A stretch of DNA of 64,000 nucleotides from Scleroderma bovista (Eukaryota; Basidiomycota; Agaricomycetes; Boletales; Sclerodermataceae), in NCBI GenBank assembly GCA_037178675.1, contig JAYMGJ010000588.1, positions 1 to 64,000 of the forward strand. Direction: 5' to 3'. The first letter of the stretch is position 1; each line of letters starts with the position of its first letter. The notes beneath the pieces were generated by a model, which did not search any database, was not told the origin of the DNA, and saw nothing but the letters and a program-made list of their open reading frames with translations. Position numbers and translations under genes: made by a program. Below, piece after piece: positions 1-11,229 of the stretch.

Positions 1-962
1 GAAGTTACACTGAAATCACTGTACACACTCGACTTGGGCAAATGCAGTATGGACAACAAATAGACATTGTAACTCTACCACATTTTTTTGGATGAAGTAG
101 TATCATGTGCCATGGTCTGTGTGGAGTCTGCGCTGTCTGCTGTTTGCGATCATGTCCACCTCAGGCACTACATTTCGGTAGCAATAGCGGTCTAGTAGAT
201 AGGGTTCTTTTACCGTAAAGAAGTGGTCTTAGAGACCAACCATCCGCACCAGAATTTAGGCGGCTGATTACACATTCATTCATTTTATCTGCGTAACTTC
301 GGCATTACCTCAATATCCCTCTGTTGCACCTCTGCAGACCCTCACAGCGCTTCTTTTTGTATTACATAAGCAGTAAGAGCATCAATACTCCCAAAACATG
401 TCTGCATTTGGACATTTCTTTAGTTACAATATTCCCACCTTTGTTCTGAGAAATCCCTACCCTCCTGTGGCCTGTCCCTCCTCCATACATGCTGTATATT
501 TCATATTTATACATAATCCAAGTATATAGGACCATAAATAAATACTTAGTTGAGTGCCCAAGAGGCTCTGACATACCATCCTTGGAGGCTCTCCCTACAC
601 ATGCCAATAGTACTCTAGATGGTATTCATATGGTTGTAAAATACTCCTAAGTACATGCTACATCATCCTTAAGTGTATACTTCAAGGTAGAGGAACAGGG
701 GAAGTGAAATGACATATGAAGGCCATGGGAAAATGTCTGAAAAAAGTGCAGAGACTTTGAAAACATATAGAAAACATGAAATAGTATATCACACACACTA
801 CCTGGTGGTCTGTTGATGGTAGTGCAAATGTTTTAACAAAAGTAAAGGCTAGTTTTATATAAAATACTATTTGTTATGACCATGAAAACTATGAAGCATG
901 AAAACTTGCACCATTGAACAACTTGAATGGGCGAAGTTTCAATGCTGCACTATGTAGGACTT
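1..962. other. No gene seen
   Basis: AT-rich sequence with short open frames only. I see no domain, no run of splice-linked frames and no repeat boundary in it. Confidence 0.5.
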
Positions 963-1234
963 TGTTGATATTGAGTGTTTGTGCACTCTTGTTGTGTTGT
1001 TGTTGCGCATTTCCTGTGATTACTTCAGCTGTTTCCTTTCCAGGTTGATCAGGTGATTTGTGGCTTTTGTGTTACACTGTTTTTCTGTGTTTGCTTTGTT
1101 TGTATAGTTGAAATTTTCGTGCCCAGAGTCTCTTCTCTTCAGTCTCTGACACTGGGCACTAGGTCTGTATCCTGTAGCTATCCTCTCTTCAGTCTCTGAC
1201 ACTGGGCACTAGTGTGCTCCTTTGTGGTTTATCT
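963..1234 (+). repeat. Dispersed repeat, copy 1 (partner at 4545-4815)
   Basis: About 270 bp closely matches 4545-4815 in the same orientation, starting near TGTTGATATTGAGTG and ending near TCCTTTGTGGTTTAT. Inside each copy the motif CAGTCTCTGACACTGGGCAC occurs twice. I could not find terminal repeats or a target duplication, so the element type is unknown. Open frames through it are not supported as genes. Confidence 0.75.
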
Positions 1235-1640
1235 TAACAGACTTTTGGTTTAATTCTAGTGTACAGAGGCTCTGAGATGTTGGGTAGCTGTAATATTATT
1301 CATACAAGCCATAATGGCCATGAGGGTCTCGGAACTACCCTCACTGGATCACAAGATGGTGTGTGTCCTATGTTATTTCGTGTTTTTTATATGTTTTAGA
1401 TTCAGTAGGACACTTATTCTGTTTGTGATTGGCTATTGAGATCAGACCGGTTACCTGATTTGGTAAATGTTGTTGCGCGTTGGATTTGAGGCATGACCAT
1501 GATGCAAGGGCTTTGGGGCCATCTTCCCAAAATCCTGTGTTGGCACTGGACTTGGCAACAGGACAGTACATGGGACAAAATGGGAGAGACAAAGGGTTCC
1601 AGATTCCAGACTGTACATGTGCATGGCAAGTCTGCCCATG
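1235..1640. other. No gene seen
   Basis: Sequence between the dispersed repeat and the solo LTR. Short overlapping open frames on both strands show no recognisable protein. Confidence 0.4.
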
Positions 1641-2821
1641 TGTCAAGACCGGTTCTCCTCAATGATCTTACTAGGAGGTCCAGAGGTGCAGGGAACTAAT
1701 GAGGAGGTAAGTCCAGACACTAGTAGGTGCTAGTTAGTGCGGAGAGTCAAGTCCGGGTCAAATGAATGAAGTCCAGGCACTAGAGGAGCACAGGGAGTAA
1801 GTCCGGGTTTTTGCGGAGTAAGTCCGGACCGTGGGAAAGTGGTCCGGAGTTGAGTGCAGCTTGTCCGGAGCGAAGGACATCCCAGAGGTGGGATAAGTCC
1901 TGAGAGGTCTAGCGTCGAGTCTGGGACAGAGGTGGCTTTTGCCCTTGTGCAAGTAGGAGACTTGCTAGGATCAGACATAGGACCAAGGGGACGAGATAGG
2001 ACGGAGGCCAGAGTTGGCCAGAGTTCAGGAGTTCAGATGAACAGATGGATTAGGAGAGCATAGTGGGTAGTACAGAGTGGGGAGTATCTTAGTCGAGATT
2101 TGATCTAAGGAAACTACTAGGCCGGAGTATAGTAGTTTATATAGTAACGAGACTAGAGGTGAGTATATACGGTGACAAGTAAACACCCTAATGTTGAGAC
2201 AAGGGACAGAGCAGAAGTGGACAGGAAAATAATCCAGGGGCAGGAAAATAATCCGGAGCAGGAGCAGACATGGGGAACTAGAGATACAGGGACGACGGAG
2301 AAAAAGCAGGGACAGTGAAATAAAGAGAACTAGGTCGGAAGAGGACAGGTAAGGGTTGGAGGTGGACTTAACTAATGTTAAATCCGGAGCGATGTCCAGG
2401 ACCGGAGGAAGTGGGACCGGAGGAAGGTCTGGAGTTGGACATGGAAATGTCCAAGGCCATTAGTGGACCTATCAGGGGAAGCGGAGCGGAACAGGAGCAG
2501 ACCTGAGCTGGAGTTGGATGTACCAGCCGGAGTTGGGCTAGGTCGCAGACTAGACAAGGGGAGTGGCCAGACTGAAACCGGAGTAGCGACTAATGGTAGG
2601 TACAGGTCTGACATGGAGGAGTTAGACCGCAGATCTGTCTGTAGGAAGACAGGGGTTTAGTCCTGAGGCGGAGATGGACGTAGTGACCGGAGTTGAGCTG
2701 GAGTGCAGCTATGGGGCTGGAGATGGCCAGACTAGATCTGGAGTTGTGTCTATGCCTAAGGAGAGGTCAGGCGGGCCAGGGTTAGACCGGAGTTGTGACT
2801 GGGAAAAGTATGGATATGACA
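1641..2821 (+). mobile_element. Solo LTR, family with TGTCAAGACC ends (copy 1)
   Basis: The 1,181-bp unit starts TGTCAAGACCGG, ends GGATATGACA and is flanked by a perfect 5-bp target duplication CCATG (1636-1640 and 2822-2826). It matches 13763-15185 along its whole length. TG...CA-type ends plus a 5-bp duplication and no internal coding region are what recombination between the two LTRs of a full element leaves. Strand is arbitrary. The first ten bases are also shared with the LTR at 46322. No promoter was assigned. Confidence 0.88.
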
Positions 2822-2902
2822 CCATGCCCACATGGCACATACAGTGTCACATCAATACTACATCATGTAATCACAGCAGCTAGTACAATATCTGCTGCTA
2901 CA

Positions 2903-3056
2903 CTATAAACGATCCTTGATCTCATCGACAGTCTGGTTGAGTGACTGAATCAAGCTCTCTAAATTGTTGATTCTTGAATTTGACTGGGCCAACCTTTCCA
3001 AACTCTCTTGAATCCTAGCGTTTACATGTTCAAGATTGTCGAGGCATTCATTGACA
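2903..3056 (-). CDS. Coiled-coil terminal exon of an unrecognised gene
   Basis: On the minus strand one frame runs from a splice acceptor (TTCTCAG, 3057-3063) to a TAG stop at 2903-2905. It encodes about 50 residues with hydrophobics spaced as in a coiled coil (LDNLEHV, IQESLERL, INNLESLIQSLNQTV). A strong donor (CAG/GTGAGT) lies upstream near 3140, but the phases of the visible pieces do not join cleanly. It is probably the last exon of a small or broken gene. I do not recognise the family. Confidence 0.35.
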
Positions 3057-3061
3057 CTGAG

Positions 3062-4544
3062 AATTTGCCTATGGAATATACGATCTTGTAGTACTTTAGA
3101 TTAGTGCACTTAAACTTGTGTTTGATGGCTCCAACTCACCTGAGGTTGTAGACATTTGACTAAGGGTAGGGGATGTGGCATGATCTGATGCAGATCCCCT
3201 AAGGACCATGATAAGTTCTGAGTGGTAGGGAGAGTAGTGGCTCCTTACATATGAACATCTGACTTGTCATCAGCCAGCATACTTGGTTTGGTTGAAAAAT
3301 GTTTCTTGTAGAGGTGTAGGGGAATCGCAGGAAGGACCTGTCTCGATCTCTCCATTTGTATGGACTCAAGGTTGTGGGCTAATGTGGCTATGTAGAAATA
3401 TGTAATAGTTCATTTCATTTTAGATACCATCGGCTACCTGTACTCATCACGCTAATTGCCGGCAGACCAGAACCCTTGATTATCCCTTTCCACATCCTGC
3501 TCCCCCTGGATATGGATTCCATGGTGTCATCCAATGTCATCCTTGAGATACTCCAACTTGTGGCAAGCTGCTGTCCTCACGGCAGAAGACAAAGCCCTTC
3601 ATGTCCTCCTTGAGTATTTATCTTTATTTGTGTTCTTGATGGGGAATGGGACTAGATGCAGCCTACTTCAGAAACTGACGACAGCAACCTTTCATGTAAC
3701 TTTATTGCAACACAACATGAGAATTGTGGGCAACATGATAGTCCACCTTGCGTGATGACATGCAATACCGTCTTGCAATGCAGAGTTACAACACGGTGCT
3801 CCGGTGCTCCTATCCATCTGGCTTGCTACAGCCCATTACATCCAATCTCTAGGAGTCCAAACTCGTTGCTTGTAGCAGTGGGATCGTGGTGGTGGTGCAT
3901 AATGGTGGCCAAAGGCAGCGGTGGTTGTCATTATGCTGGTTTATTGGTGGTTGCCATTGCCATCATTCACATGCTGTGATGGTGGTCGGCGTGAAGGGAT
4001 GATGATGGAGGTCAAGTACGCTACAATTAGGTTGGTGTCATCTTGCAACTGCAGGTGTGGTGTCATCATTGTCGTCGTCAGGAGGGTGAGGGTGGTGGTA
4101 CTCACCAATGCCGTGTGTAGGGGCTGTGATGGGAGACATAAGAGGATGGTGGAGAAGCGAAGTGCACTGCACTTACGCTGGTGTTGTCTGACAACTGCGT
4201 GTGTTGCCATCGTCATCAGGAAAGTGATTCACGCGACCATGCATGTGTATGAAAGACCAGACTGCTGGCCGGGATCTACAACGGAACATCATATAAGAAA
4301 TGGCTAATTATGTAGGAAGATGGTCGCACCATTGATGGTGATCTGCACGGGTCTACCTGCAGGTATCGGAGGGCTGACCTGTACCTGTGGGTAGTACGTT
4401 GTCCTGTGTGTCGTGCATCATCGCCATCGCCATCATCCTGCATGACATACCATGAAAATGAAAAACTTACCTGTTTCAACAGGGAGATGCAAGGTCAAGC
4501 CCAGAAGCCATGTGGGCACGCCGAATGTGTGCACAGGCGCATAT
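3062..4544. other. Low-complexity spacer, no supported gene
   Basis: Contains a GGTGGT/GTCGTC-rich tract around 3885-4230 of the same type as 8464-9080 and 17815-18060. Open frames there give valine- or threonine-rich translations on both strands, which is expected of the base composition and is not evidence of coding. Confidence 0.5.
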
Positions 4545-4815
4545 TGTTGATATTGAGTGTTTGTGCACTCTTGTGGTGTTGTGTGGCGCATTTGCAGTGA
4601 TTACTTGAGGTGTTTCCTTTCCAGGTTGATCAGGTGATTTGTGGCTTTTGTGTTACACTGTTTTTCCTTGTTTGCTTTGTTTGTGTAGTTGAAATTTTCG
4701 TGCCCAGAGTCCTTTCTCTTCAGTCTCTGACACTGGGCACAAGGTCTGTAATCTGTAGCTCTCCTCATAATTTAGTCTCTGACACTGGGCACAAGTGTCC
4801 TCCTTTGTGGTTTAT
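4545..4815 (+). repeat. Dispersed repeat, copy 2 (partner at 963-1234)
   Basis: Direct copy of 963-1234 with scattered substitutions and small indels. It carries the same doubled CAGTCTCTGACACTGGGCAC motif and is directly followed by the degenerate 170-bp tandem repeats. Confidence 0.75.
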
Positions 4816-4829
4816 TTGAACACATATAG

Positions 4830-5560
4830 CATTGCAAATCACGCAAATAGGGCTAGAAATACACAGGAATGCATCAGTACACGCCAAGCAGACCCGATGT
4901 GGCCAGACCTACCTAGTGGCAGCAGGTTGTGCACAGGTAAGTCAGGCCAACTCCAGCACCATGAAGACATGTAGAGGACATGCATACATGCTCACAGCAT
5001 TGCCTACAAACACGTCAGAAACAGCCAACTTACCTGCCAGAGGTGCAGAATTGTGCATAGATGAACCACTGAGGCTCGGAAGCCAAGCGGATGCGCTAGG
5101 AACGTGCAGAGCAATGCAAACAGTTTGAAGATACCTGCAAATGAATCAGAAACCATCAGAACAAATCAAAATAGCTGGAACCCCCCACACTCACCTGGTG
5201 AAAGTACAGGATTGTGCACAGAGGTGTCAAAGGCTCAGAAACACCACAGGCATGTCGGGCACACATAGGCACACACAGAGTGTTTGAAATGGTACAAAAA
5301 CGGCTGCAAAAACATCAGCATACCCCAAAACAAGCAAAAATCACCAAACTTACCAATTGGTGCAGAGACCTGGTGCAGAGGTGAGATAGGTGGCTTGGGA
5401 ACCATGCTGATGCGCCAACCATATGCAGTGACATGTAGAGCATTAGAGGCGACCCGAAAACGGCTGAAATCACGAGCAAAACTGTCAGAAAGTGTCAATG
5501 GAGGCCAAGGAAGTAAAACTTACCTGTTTGGCACGAAATCGTGATGGCCAAGAATCCCAA
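4830..5560. repeat. Degenerate tandem repeat of about 165-180 bp
   Basis: Four to five diverged units follow one another. Each has an ACTTACC-like motif (a GTAAGT donor on the other strand), then GGTGCAGA...TGTGCACAGAGGTG, then an AAACGGCTGAAA-like stretch. Related units occur at 11230-11850 and 26960-27560, where the ACTTACC/ACTCACC motifs are again about 140-160 bp apart. Function unknown. Confidence 0.6.
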
Positions 5561-5754
5561 ACGATGGAAACACATTAGCACTGATGGGAGTGACATGTAC
5601 ATACCAAAAAACATGCTGATCGAAGCCCTGGAGATGCAAAACCAAAAGATCGCCTTTGGGTGCATCAGCAAGGTGACAATTTCTCTGACAGCACTTAGGT
5701 CTCTTACCAGTCTGAAATGGTCTGACACGACTTAACAGTCTGGGAGCATCTGGC

Positions 5755-7190
5755 ATCAGACTGGGAGTTCTGGAATCAGATATTTCAGACCACTCCAGAG
5801 CAGTCAGAGCAGTCAGACCCCCAGACAGTAAGTCAGTCAGACACTTAAGACCACCCAGACCACCCAGACCAGTCAGACCCCCCAGATTGTAAGTCAGTCA
5901 GGCATTTAAGACCACTTCAGATCAGTCAGACTAGTCAGACCCCCAGACAGTAAGTCAGTCAGACATTTAAGACTGCTCCAGACCAGTTAGACCCCTCAGA
6001 CAATAAGTCAGTCAGACACTTAAGATCACCCAGACAACCCAGACCCCTCAGACAGTAAGTCAGTCAGACACTTCAGACAACCCAGACAACCCAAACAACC
6101 CAGACCCCTCAGACAATAACTCAGTCAGACACTTAAGACCACCCAGACCACCCAGACCACCCAGACCAGTTAGACCCTTCAGACAATAACTCAGTCAGAT
6201 ACTTAAGACCACCCAGACTACCCAGAGCAGTCAGACCCCTTAGACAGTAACTCAGTCAGACACCTAAGACCATCCAGACCACCCAGACCACCCAGACAGT
6301 AAGTCAGTCAGACAATTAAGACATGCCAGACCAGTTAGACCAGTCAGACTAATCAAACCCACAAGACAGTCAGACCATTCAGACACTTCAGACCAGTCAG
6401 ACCAGCCAGAGTGACCAGACACACCAGACAGTCAGGCCAGTCAGAAACTTCAGGAAACTCCAGACCAGTCAGAGCAATAAAAGCATCAGACCCCCCAGAC
6501 AATCAGAGCAGTCAGACACTTCAGACTGCTCCAGACCAGTCAGAGGGGTTAGACCCACCAGACAGTCAAGCCAGTCAGATACTTCAGGCCAATCCAAACC
6601 AGTCAGACACTTCAGACCACTCCAGACCAGTCAGAGCAATCAGAGCAGTCAAACCCCCCAGGCAGTCAGATCAGTCAGACTGGTCAGACACCCCAGACAC
6701 TTCAGGCCACTCCAGACCAGTCAGAGCAGTCAGAGCAGTCAGATCCTCCAGGGTGTAAGACTATCAGACAGTCCAGACCACTCCAGACCAGTCAGAGATG
6801 TCAGACCTCCTAGGCAGTCAGATCAGTCAGAGCAATTAGAGCAGTCAGACCCCCCAGACACTCAGACCAGTCAGAGTGGTCAGAGTGATCAGACCCACCA
6901 GACAGTCAGGCCACTCAGATAGTCCAGACAGCTCCAGATCAGTTAGAGTGATCAGACCAATCAGCCCAGTCAGACACTTAAGACCCTGCCAGACATGGCA
7001 AACCAGTCAGACTGATCAAACCCCCCAGACAGTCAGACTGGTCAGACACTTCAGATCATTCCAGACCAGTCCAACCAGTCAGAGTGATCAGACCCCCCCA
7101 GGGTGTCAGACTGTCAGATAGTCCAGACCACTCAGAGTACTAGTTAGAGTGGTCAGACTCACCAGATAGTCAGACCCCCCAGCCAGTAAA
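5755..7190 (+). repeat. CAGACC/CAGTCAGA satellite, left arm
   Basis: About 1.4 kb of irregular tandem repeats made of CAGACCA, CAGTCAGA and CCCCAGACAG modules, with higher-order repeats of roughly 60 bp in the left half. All frames stay open for long stretches because of the composition. I do not call genes here. Confidence 0.9.
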
Positions 7191-7199
7191 GTTATCAGA

Positions 7200-7700
7200 T
7201 AAGACTCTTGACATTTGGAAATGGACAAAATCTCAGCAGTCACAATACAAAGAACTTGTCCATGTCTGATTTTTTATATCTCCTACAGGTCATTTTCCTA
7301 TACATTTTTTCTAGTTTTGTCATGTTTTATCACATGACATGTGTCAAAAGTGTTTGAGGACTACCTTAACTAATCTATCATTGTTGGGGGTCCCTGTTGT
7401 CATTTAGGCATGGGTCATCATCACCTGGGAGCACAGGTTGCCAATAGTGTTCCAAAGTCCAGTTGCAAATGAAAAAACTGGCAACTGAACCAGACCACAA
7501 CCAATTTGGACTGGACTGTGGTTGCCAGTCCTGGGGGGTCCTCAATCTATGCGGTTGTGGTTGCATCTGCTCAGGAAAAAATAACAGACTGGTTGCAACT
7601 GGTCATTAAATAAAATGCAGGGAAATCTGTAATATACTATGCTAATTTTGTGTTTGTGATAGTTTTAAAGCCCAGTTATTAATATTATCAATAATAATAC
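7200..7700. other. Spacer with inverted GTTGCAACTGG motifs
   Basis: Single-copy sequence between the left satellite arm and the hairpin array. Short GGTTGCAACTGG-type motifs at 7430-7610 recur in inverted form at 8065-8200, so the hairpin array sits between them. No coding frame stands out. Confidence 0.4.
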
Positions 7701-7707
7701 ATGATCC

Positions 7708-8027
7708 AAACTATCAAAAATGAGCAAAATGAGCACCCTGTCAAAATGCGCAAATTGACAGGGTGCTCATTTTGTGCATTTGTGATAGTTTTCAAGCCCA
7801 GTTATTAATATTATCAATATTACATGATCCAAATAGTCAAAAATGCGCAAAACAGCAACCCTGTCAATTTGCACAAATTGACAGGGTTGCTGTTTTGTAC
7901 ATTTTTAATAGTTTAAAACCCTAGCTATTGATATTAATAATAATACATGATCTAAATAGTCAAAAATGCGCAAAACAAGCACCCTGTCAAAATGCACAAA
8001 TTGACAGGATGCTTGTTTTGCGCATTT
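7708..8027. repeat. Three tandem long hairpins
   Basis: Three units about 123 bp apart each form a stem with a 10-nt loop. Hairpin 1 is 7708-7744 with 7755-7791, pairing at 35 of 37 positions. Hairpin 2 is 7831-7867 with 7878-7914, about 31 of 37. Hairpin 3 is 7964-7990 with 8001-8027, 26 of 27. Stem sequences differ between units but both arms change together: GAGCACCC with GGGTGCTC, AGCAACCC with GGGTTGCT, AAGCACCC with GGATGCTT. A TTATTAATATTATCAAT spacer separates units. Confidence 0.85.
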
Positions 8028-8463
8028 CTGAGTCATAAGTACAAAGATTAAAAATGTATGAAAAACCAGTTGCAACCATACACAACTGGTTGCCATCGGT
8101 TCAGTTGCAGTCCTAGCAAGATTTGAAATCTTTGCAACTGGTTTTGGTCCAGTTGCCTCCAAAAAAGGGAAAAAACTGGACCAGACCAGACTTTAAAACA
8201 CTAGTTACCAATGGCATAGGAATTTCTCTAGATGAGAAAATAGGGCTATACAAATGCAGAGGATAGGAACAAAGGATTAATACCTATTCATCCCTGCCTG
8301 TGAACACCACCCAAGCTGTCCACATGCTCACACTGGGTCAATCCAGTGTCAGTAGTATAGTAGTAATAACATGTCAATAAAAAAACAGACATTAAAACAA
8401 ACAAATATTATTGTACTACAGTAAGGTGTATGAGATACTAGACTAAATACTGCACTAAATAAA

Positions 8464-9248
8464 TTGCACCGTTGTCGTCAGGTGGTCGTCGATGCAGGGT
8501 GGTGGTGCTGGTCAGTGTCTCATTGTCACTGGTGGGGGCCTTGTCATCGTCATCACTTGTGGTGGTCGCATCGTCGACACAGCTGGGTGGTGGTCGTGTC
8601 ATTGGCCGTTGTTGTCGCATTGGTGGTTGATGACGCTGGTGGTGGTGGTGATGGCTCTCGTCATTGTGGTCATGCATTGTTGTCGGTGTTGGTGGCCATG
8701 TCGACGATGTTGAGGGTGGAGTCGTTGATGACGACACAGATGGTGGTGGGGACAACAATTATGTCGTCATTGGTGGCTGTGTCGACGTGGTGGTGGGGTC
8801 GTCGTCGTTGGTGGCCGCATCAACGACACAGGTGAGGTGTCGTCGTTGTCACATTGGTGACGCTGGTGGTGGCTGTTGTCATCTCGCATTCGCCGTCGCC
8901 ACCCTCGTCCTTGTCGCGTCATCCTCATCGTGTCGTCCTCGCCATCCTCATCATGTCATTGTTGTTGTCAGCCATGCGGGTGTTGGTTGTGGTGGTGTTG
9001 GGCGATTCGCTAGTGGTGGTGGTGGTGGTGGTGTTGTCGTCGCTGGGGGTGCTGGGGTGGTCGTTGTCAGTAGTTGATGGGTGCGAAGTACTTACCTTTG
9101 TGCAGAATGCGGGACTTAGAAAAAAATTGGAGTTGTTGTGATTACAAATCACGTCACAACAACTGCAAATTTTCTCTACATAAGTCCCGCATCACCACTC
9201 TCCTCCCATTCAACCACGACAACAACAATGCATCGACCACCACCACCC

Positions 9249-9282
<34 letters not shown>

Positions 9283-9667
9283 CGCCCACCCCCACGTCAT
9301 TCGATGACGATGCCCAGCCATAACGTCGTCTCTAACGGATGACGATCAACGCCCAATGTCGACAGCACCAATGATGACGACCACCTCACCAATGTGGACA
9401 CGACGACAACCAATCCCAGTGACAATGCCATGCACCAGAGCGATGACAACACCCCCACGTCCCCCATCCCCAGCATTCATCAGCACATCGCCCGAAGACG
9501 ATGACAACATTCTCCCAACCCCAGCATCATCTGGCGATCATGACGACACGTGTCCTGTGTCCCTCACCCCCAGCATTGTTGACACATCCCCAGTGACGAC
9601 GATGTCACCACCACCCAGCCCCACACCGGTGTCAATGACACGATTCCTGCAGTACCAGCATCAATGA
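8464..9667. repeat. Inverted GTCGTC/GACGAC low-complexity pair with palindromic core
   Basis: The left half (8464-9080) is GGTGGT/GTCGTC-rich and the right half (9200-9667) is its complement in character (CCACCA, GACGAC, an ACAACA microsatellite). At the centre, 9109-9141 and 9154-9190 form an imperfect inverted repeat starting GCGGGACTTA. Long open frames in both halves are compositional. Confidence 0.7.
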
Positions 9668-9829
9668 TGCCCCCCCATTCGTATATAATATATATTTGTT
9701 GTACTTTAGTGTTTTTTTTTTCAGAATTAATATAAATTTATTAACAAGAATATTGAATAAATTGAATGGCAAAAAAATATAGATGGATACAGCTAATGGC
9801 CTGGCTGGTCTGGCTAATCTTTAGTCTAA

Positions 9830-10380
9830 TTGGTCTGAGCCTCTGAATTGTCTGCCCACTCTGGCCAGTCTTACTGATCAGTGACTGGTCTGGTTGGGCT
9901 GGATTGTCTCAGCTGTCTGACCAACTTACTATCTGAGGGGTCTGGAATGTCTGACAGTCTGATGGTCTAGGTGACCTGATTGGGCTGGGTGGTCTGGATG
10001 GTCTTGACTGTCTGACTGGTCTGGGTGGTCTGGGTGGTCTGACTGGTCTGGATTGTCTTAACTGTCTGACTGACTTACTGCCTGGGTGTCTGACTGGTCT
10101 GACTGGTCTGGATTGTCTTACCTCTCTGACTGACTTACTGTCTGGGTAGTCTGACTGGTCTGGAGTGGTCTGGACTGTCTGACTGTCTGACAGGGTGGGT
10201 GGTCTGAATGGTCTGGCTGGTCTGGCTGGTCTGGTGGGTCTGACTGACTGCTGGTCTGACTGGTCTGGCTGGTCTGGCTGGTCTGACTGATCTGGTGGTC
10301 TGGCCATCTGGTTTCAGACACTCTGATCTGATGGTCTGGAATGGTCTGACTGACTTATCTATCTTATCCATCTTAACTGT
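9830..10380 (-). repeat. CAGACC satellite, inverted right arm
   Basis: About 0.55 kb of TGGTCTG/CTGACTGA repeats, the reverse complement of the array at 5755-7190. It is much shorter than the left arm, so the two arms have changed copy number independently. Confidence 0.9.
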
Positions 10381-10440
10381 CTGATTCCAGACAATCCAGA
10401 CACTGTAAGAGAGTTAAGACCAATTGTCACCTTGCTGATG

Positions 10441-11229
10441 TGAGGTCTTGAAGTGTTGGGCATAGTCGAGAGGATTGCAGCGAGCATTGAGGACGAAACA
10501 ACTTGCAGTACAGATGGTGAACAAAACAGTGATGTGGACTGCACAAACAGCAGCGGCAACATTGACTCACAACAAGTCAAAGCAGCGCGGCTGGCTGCAG
10601 AGAGTCAGTACCTGCGTAACAATGCAAGACTGTGGCGAAACGACTTACCAGTGTTGCCCGAGCCACACGGGAACCCCCCAGAGGCTTGTTATAGAGTTGG
10701 TAGACCGAGCCATCGAGCGCAAGAACCATGATCAAACCTAGGTGGCATCAGCCAAGCACGAAAAGTCAAAAATACATACTTCGGACACACATTTGCGATG
10801 CAGTCCATGTGGATGCACCAAGATCGATACTGAGGGCAGAACAACCTTGCATCCAAGTACAAGATCCAGGGGGAGTGTCAAGAAGAAATCAAAGGCTATG
10901 CCATATGAAGAGTGGTCATGAAGGGTAGATCTGTAATGGGTGACTAAAGGATGGGAACCACCTTAGGCATGAGTTTTAAGAGGTTCCCACGGTCTCTTGA
11001 TGGGGTTTTTTGCATGATGAAACCTACTTGGGGAGCACTGACTGGCATCGGCGAAAACCTTGCTTGGGTATGGGAACAGGAAGAGCTAAGAAAAAGGCTC
11101 ATAGCATCGGGATCACTGAAGCACACCATACTACATAGTCACCACTATATGTAGTTACTACAAAAAATAATGGTTGTTGATTGTTGGCGCGGGCTGTGGC
11201 AGTGCACATCGGTGGTACATAGAGTTGTC
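10441..11229. other. No recognised gene
   Basis: Short open frames on both strands (for example 10453-10731 plus) encode nothing I recognise. No convincing chain of exons was found. Confidence 0.35.

Larger units (their letters stand above)
5663..10440. mobile_element. Foldback-like inverted-repeat structure with satellite arms
   Basis: The outermost sequences are a perfect 19-bp inverted repeat, CATCAGCAAGGTGACAATT at 5663-5681 and its complement at 10422-10440. Similarity continues inward imperfectly for some tens of bases. Inside, a CAGACC-type satellite on the left (5755-7190) is mirrored by its complement on the right (9830-10380). The centre holds a triple-hairpin array and a second inverted low-complexity pair. 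The layout resembles foldback elements, whose long inverted repeats are made of tandem repeats. No transposase and no clear target duplication were found, so an inverted duplication of satellite DNA is the alternative. Confidence 0.5.

Noticed and set aside
5755..10380. Long open frames in the satellite arms and GTCGTC tracts, and a CRISPR-like look of the arrays
   Set aside because: Units are irregular, lack unique spacers and translate openly in several frames because of composition. No cas-like genes, and the host is eukaryotic.
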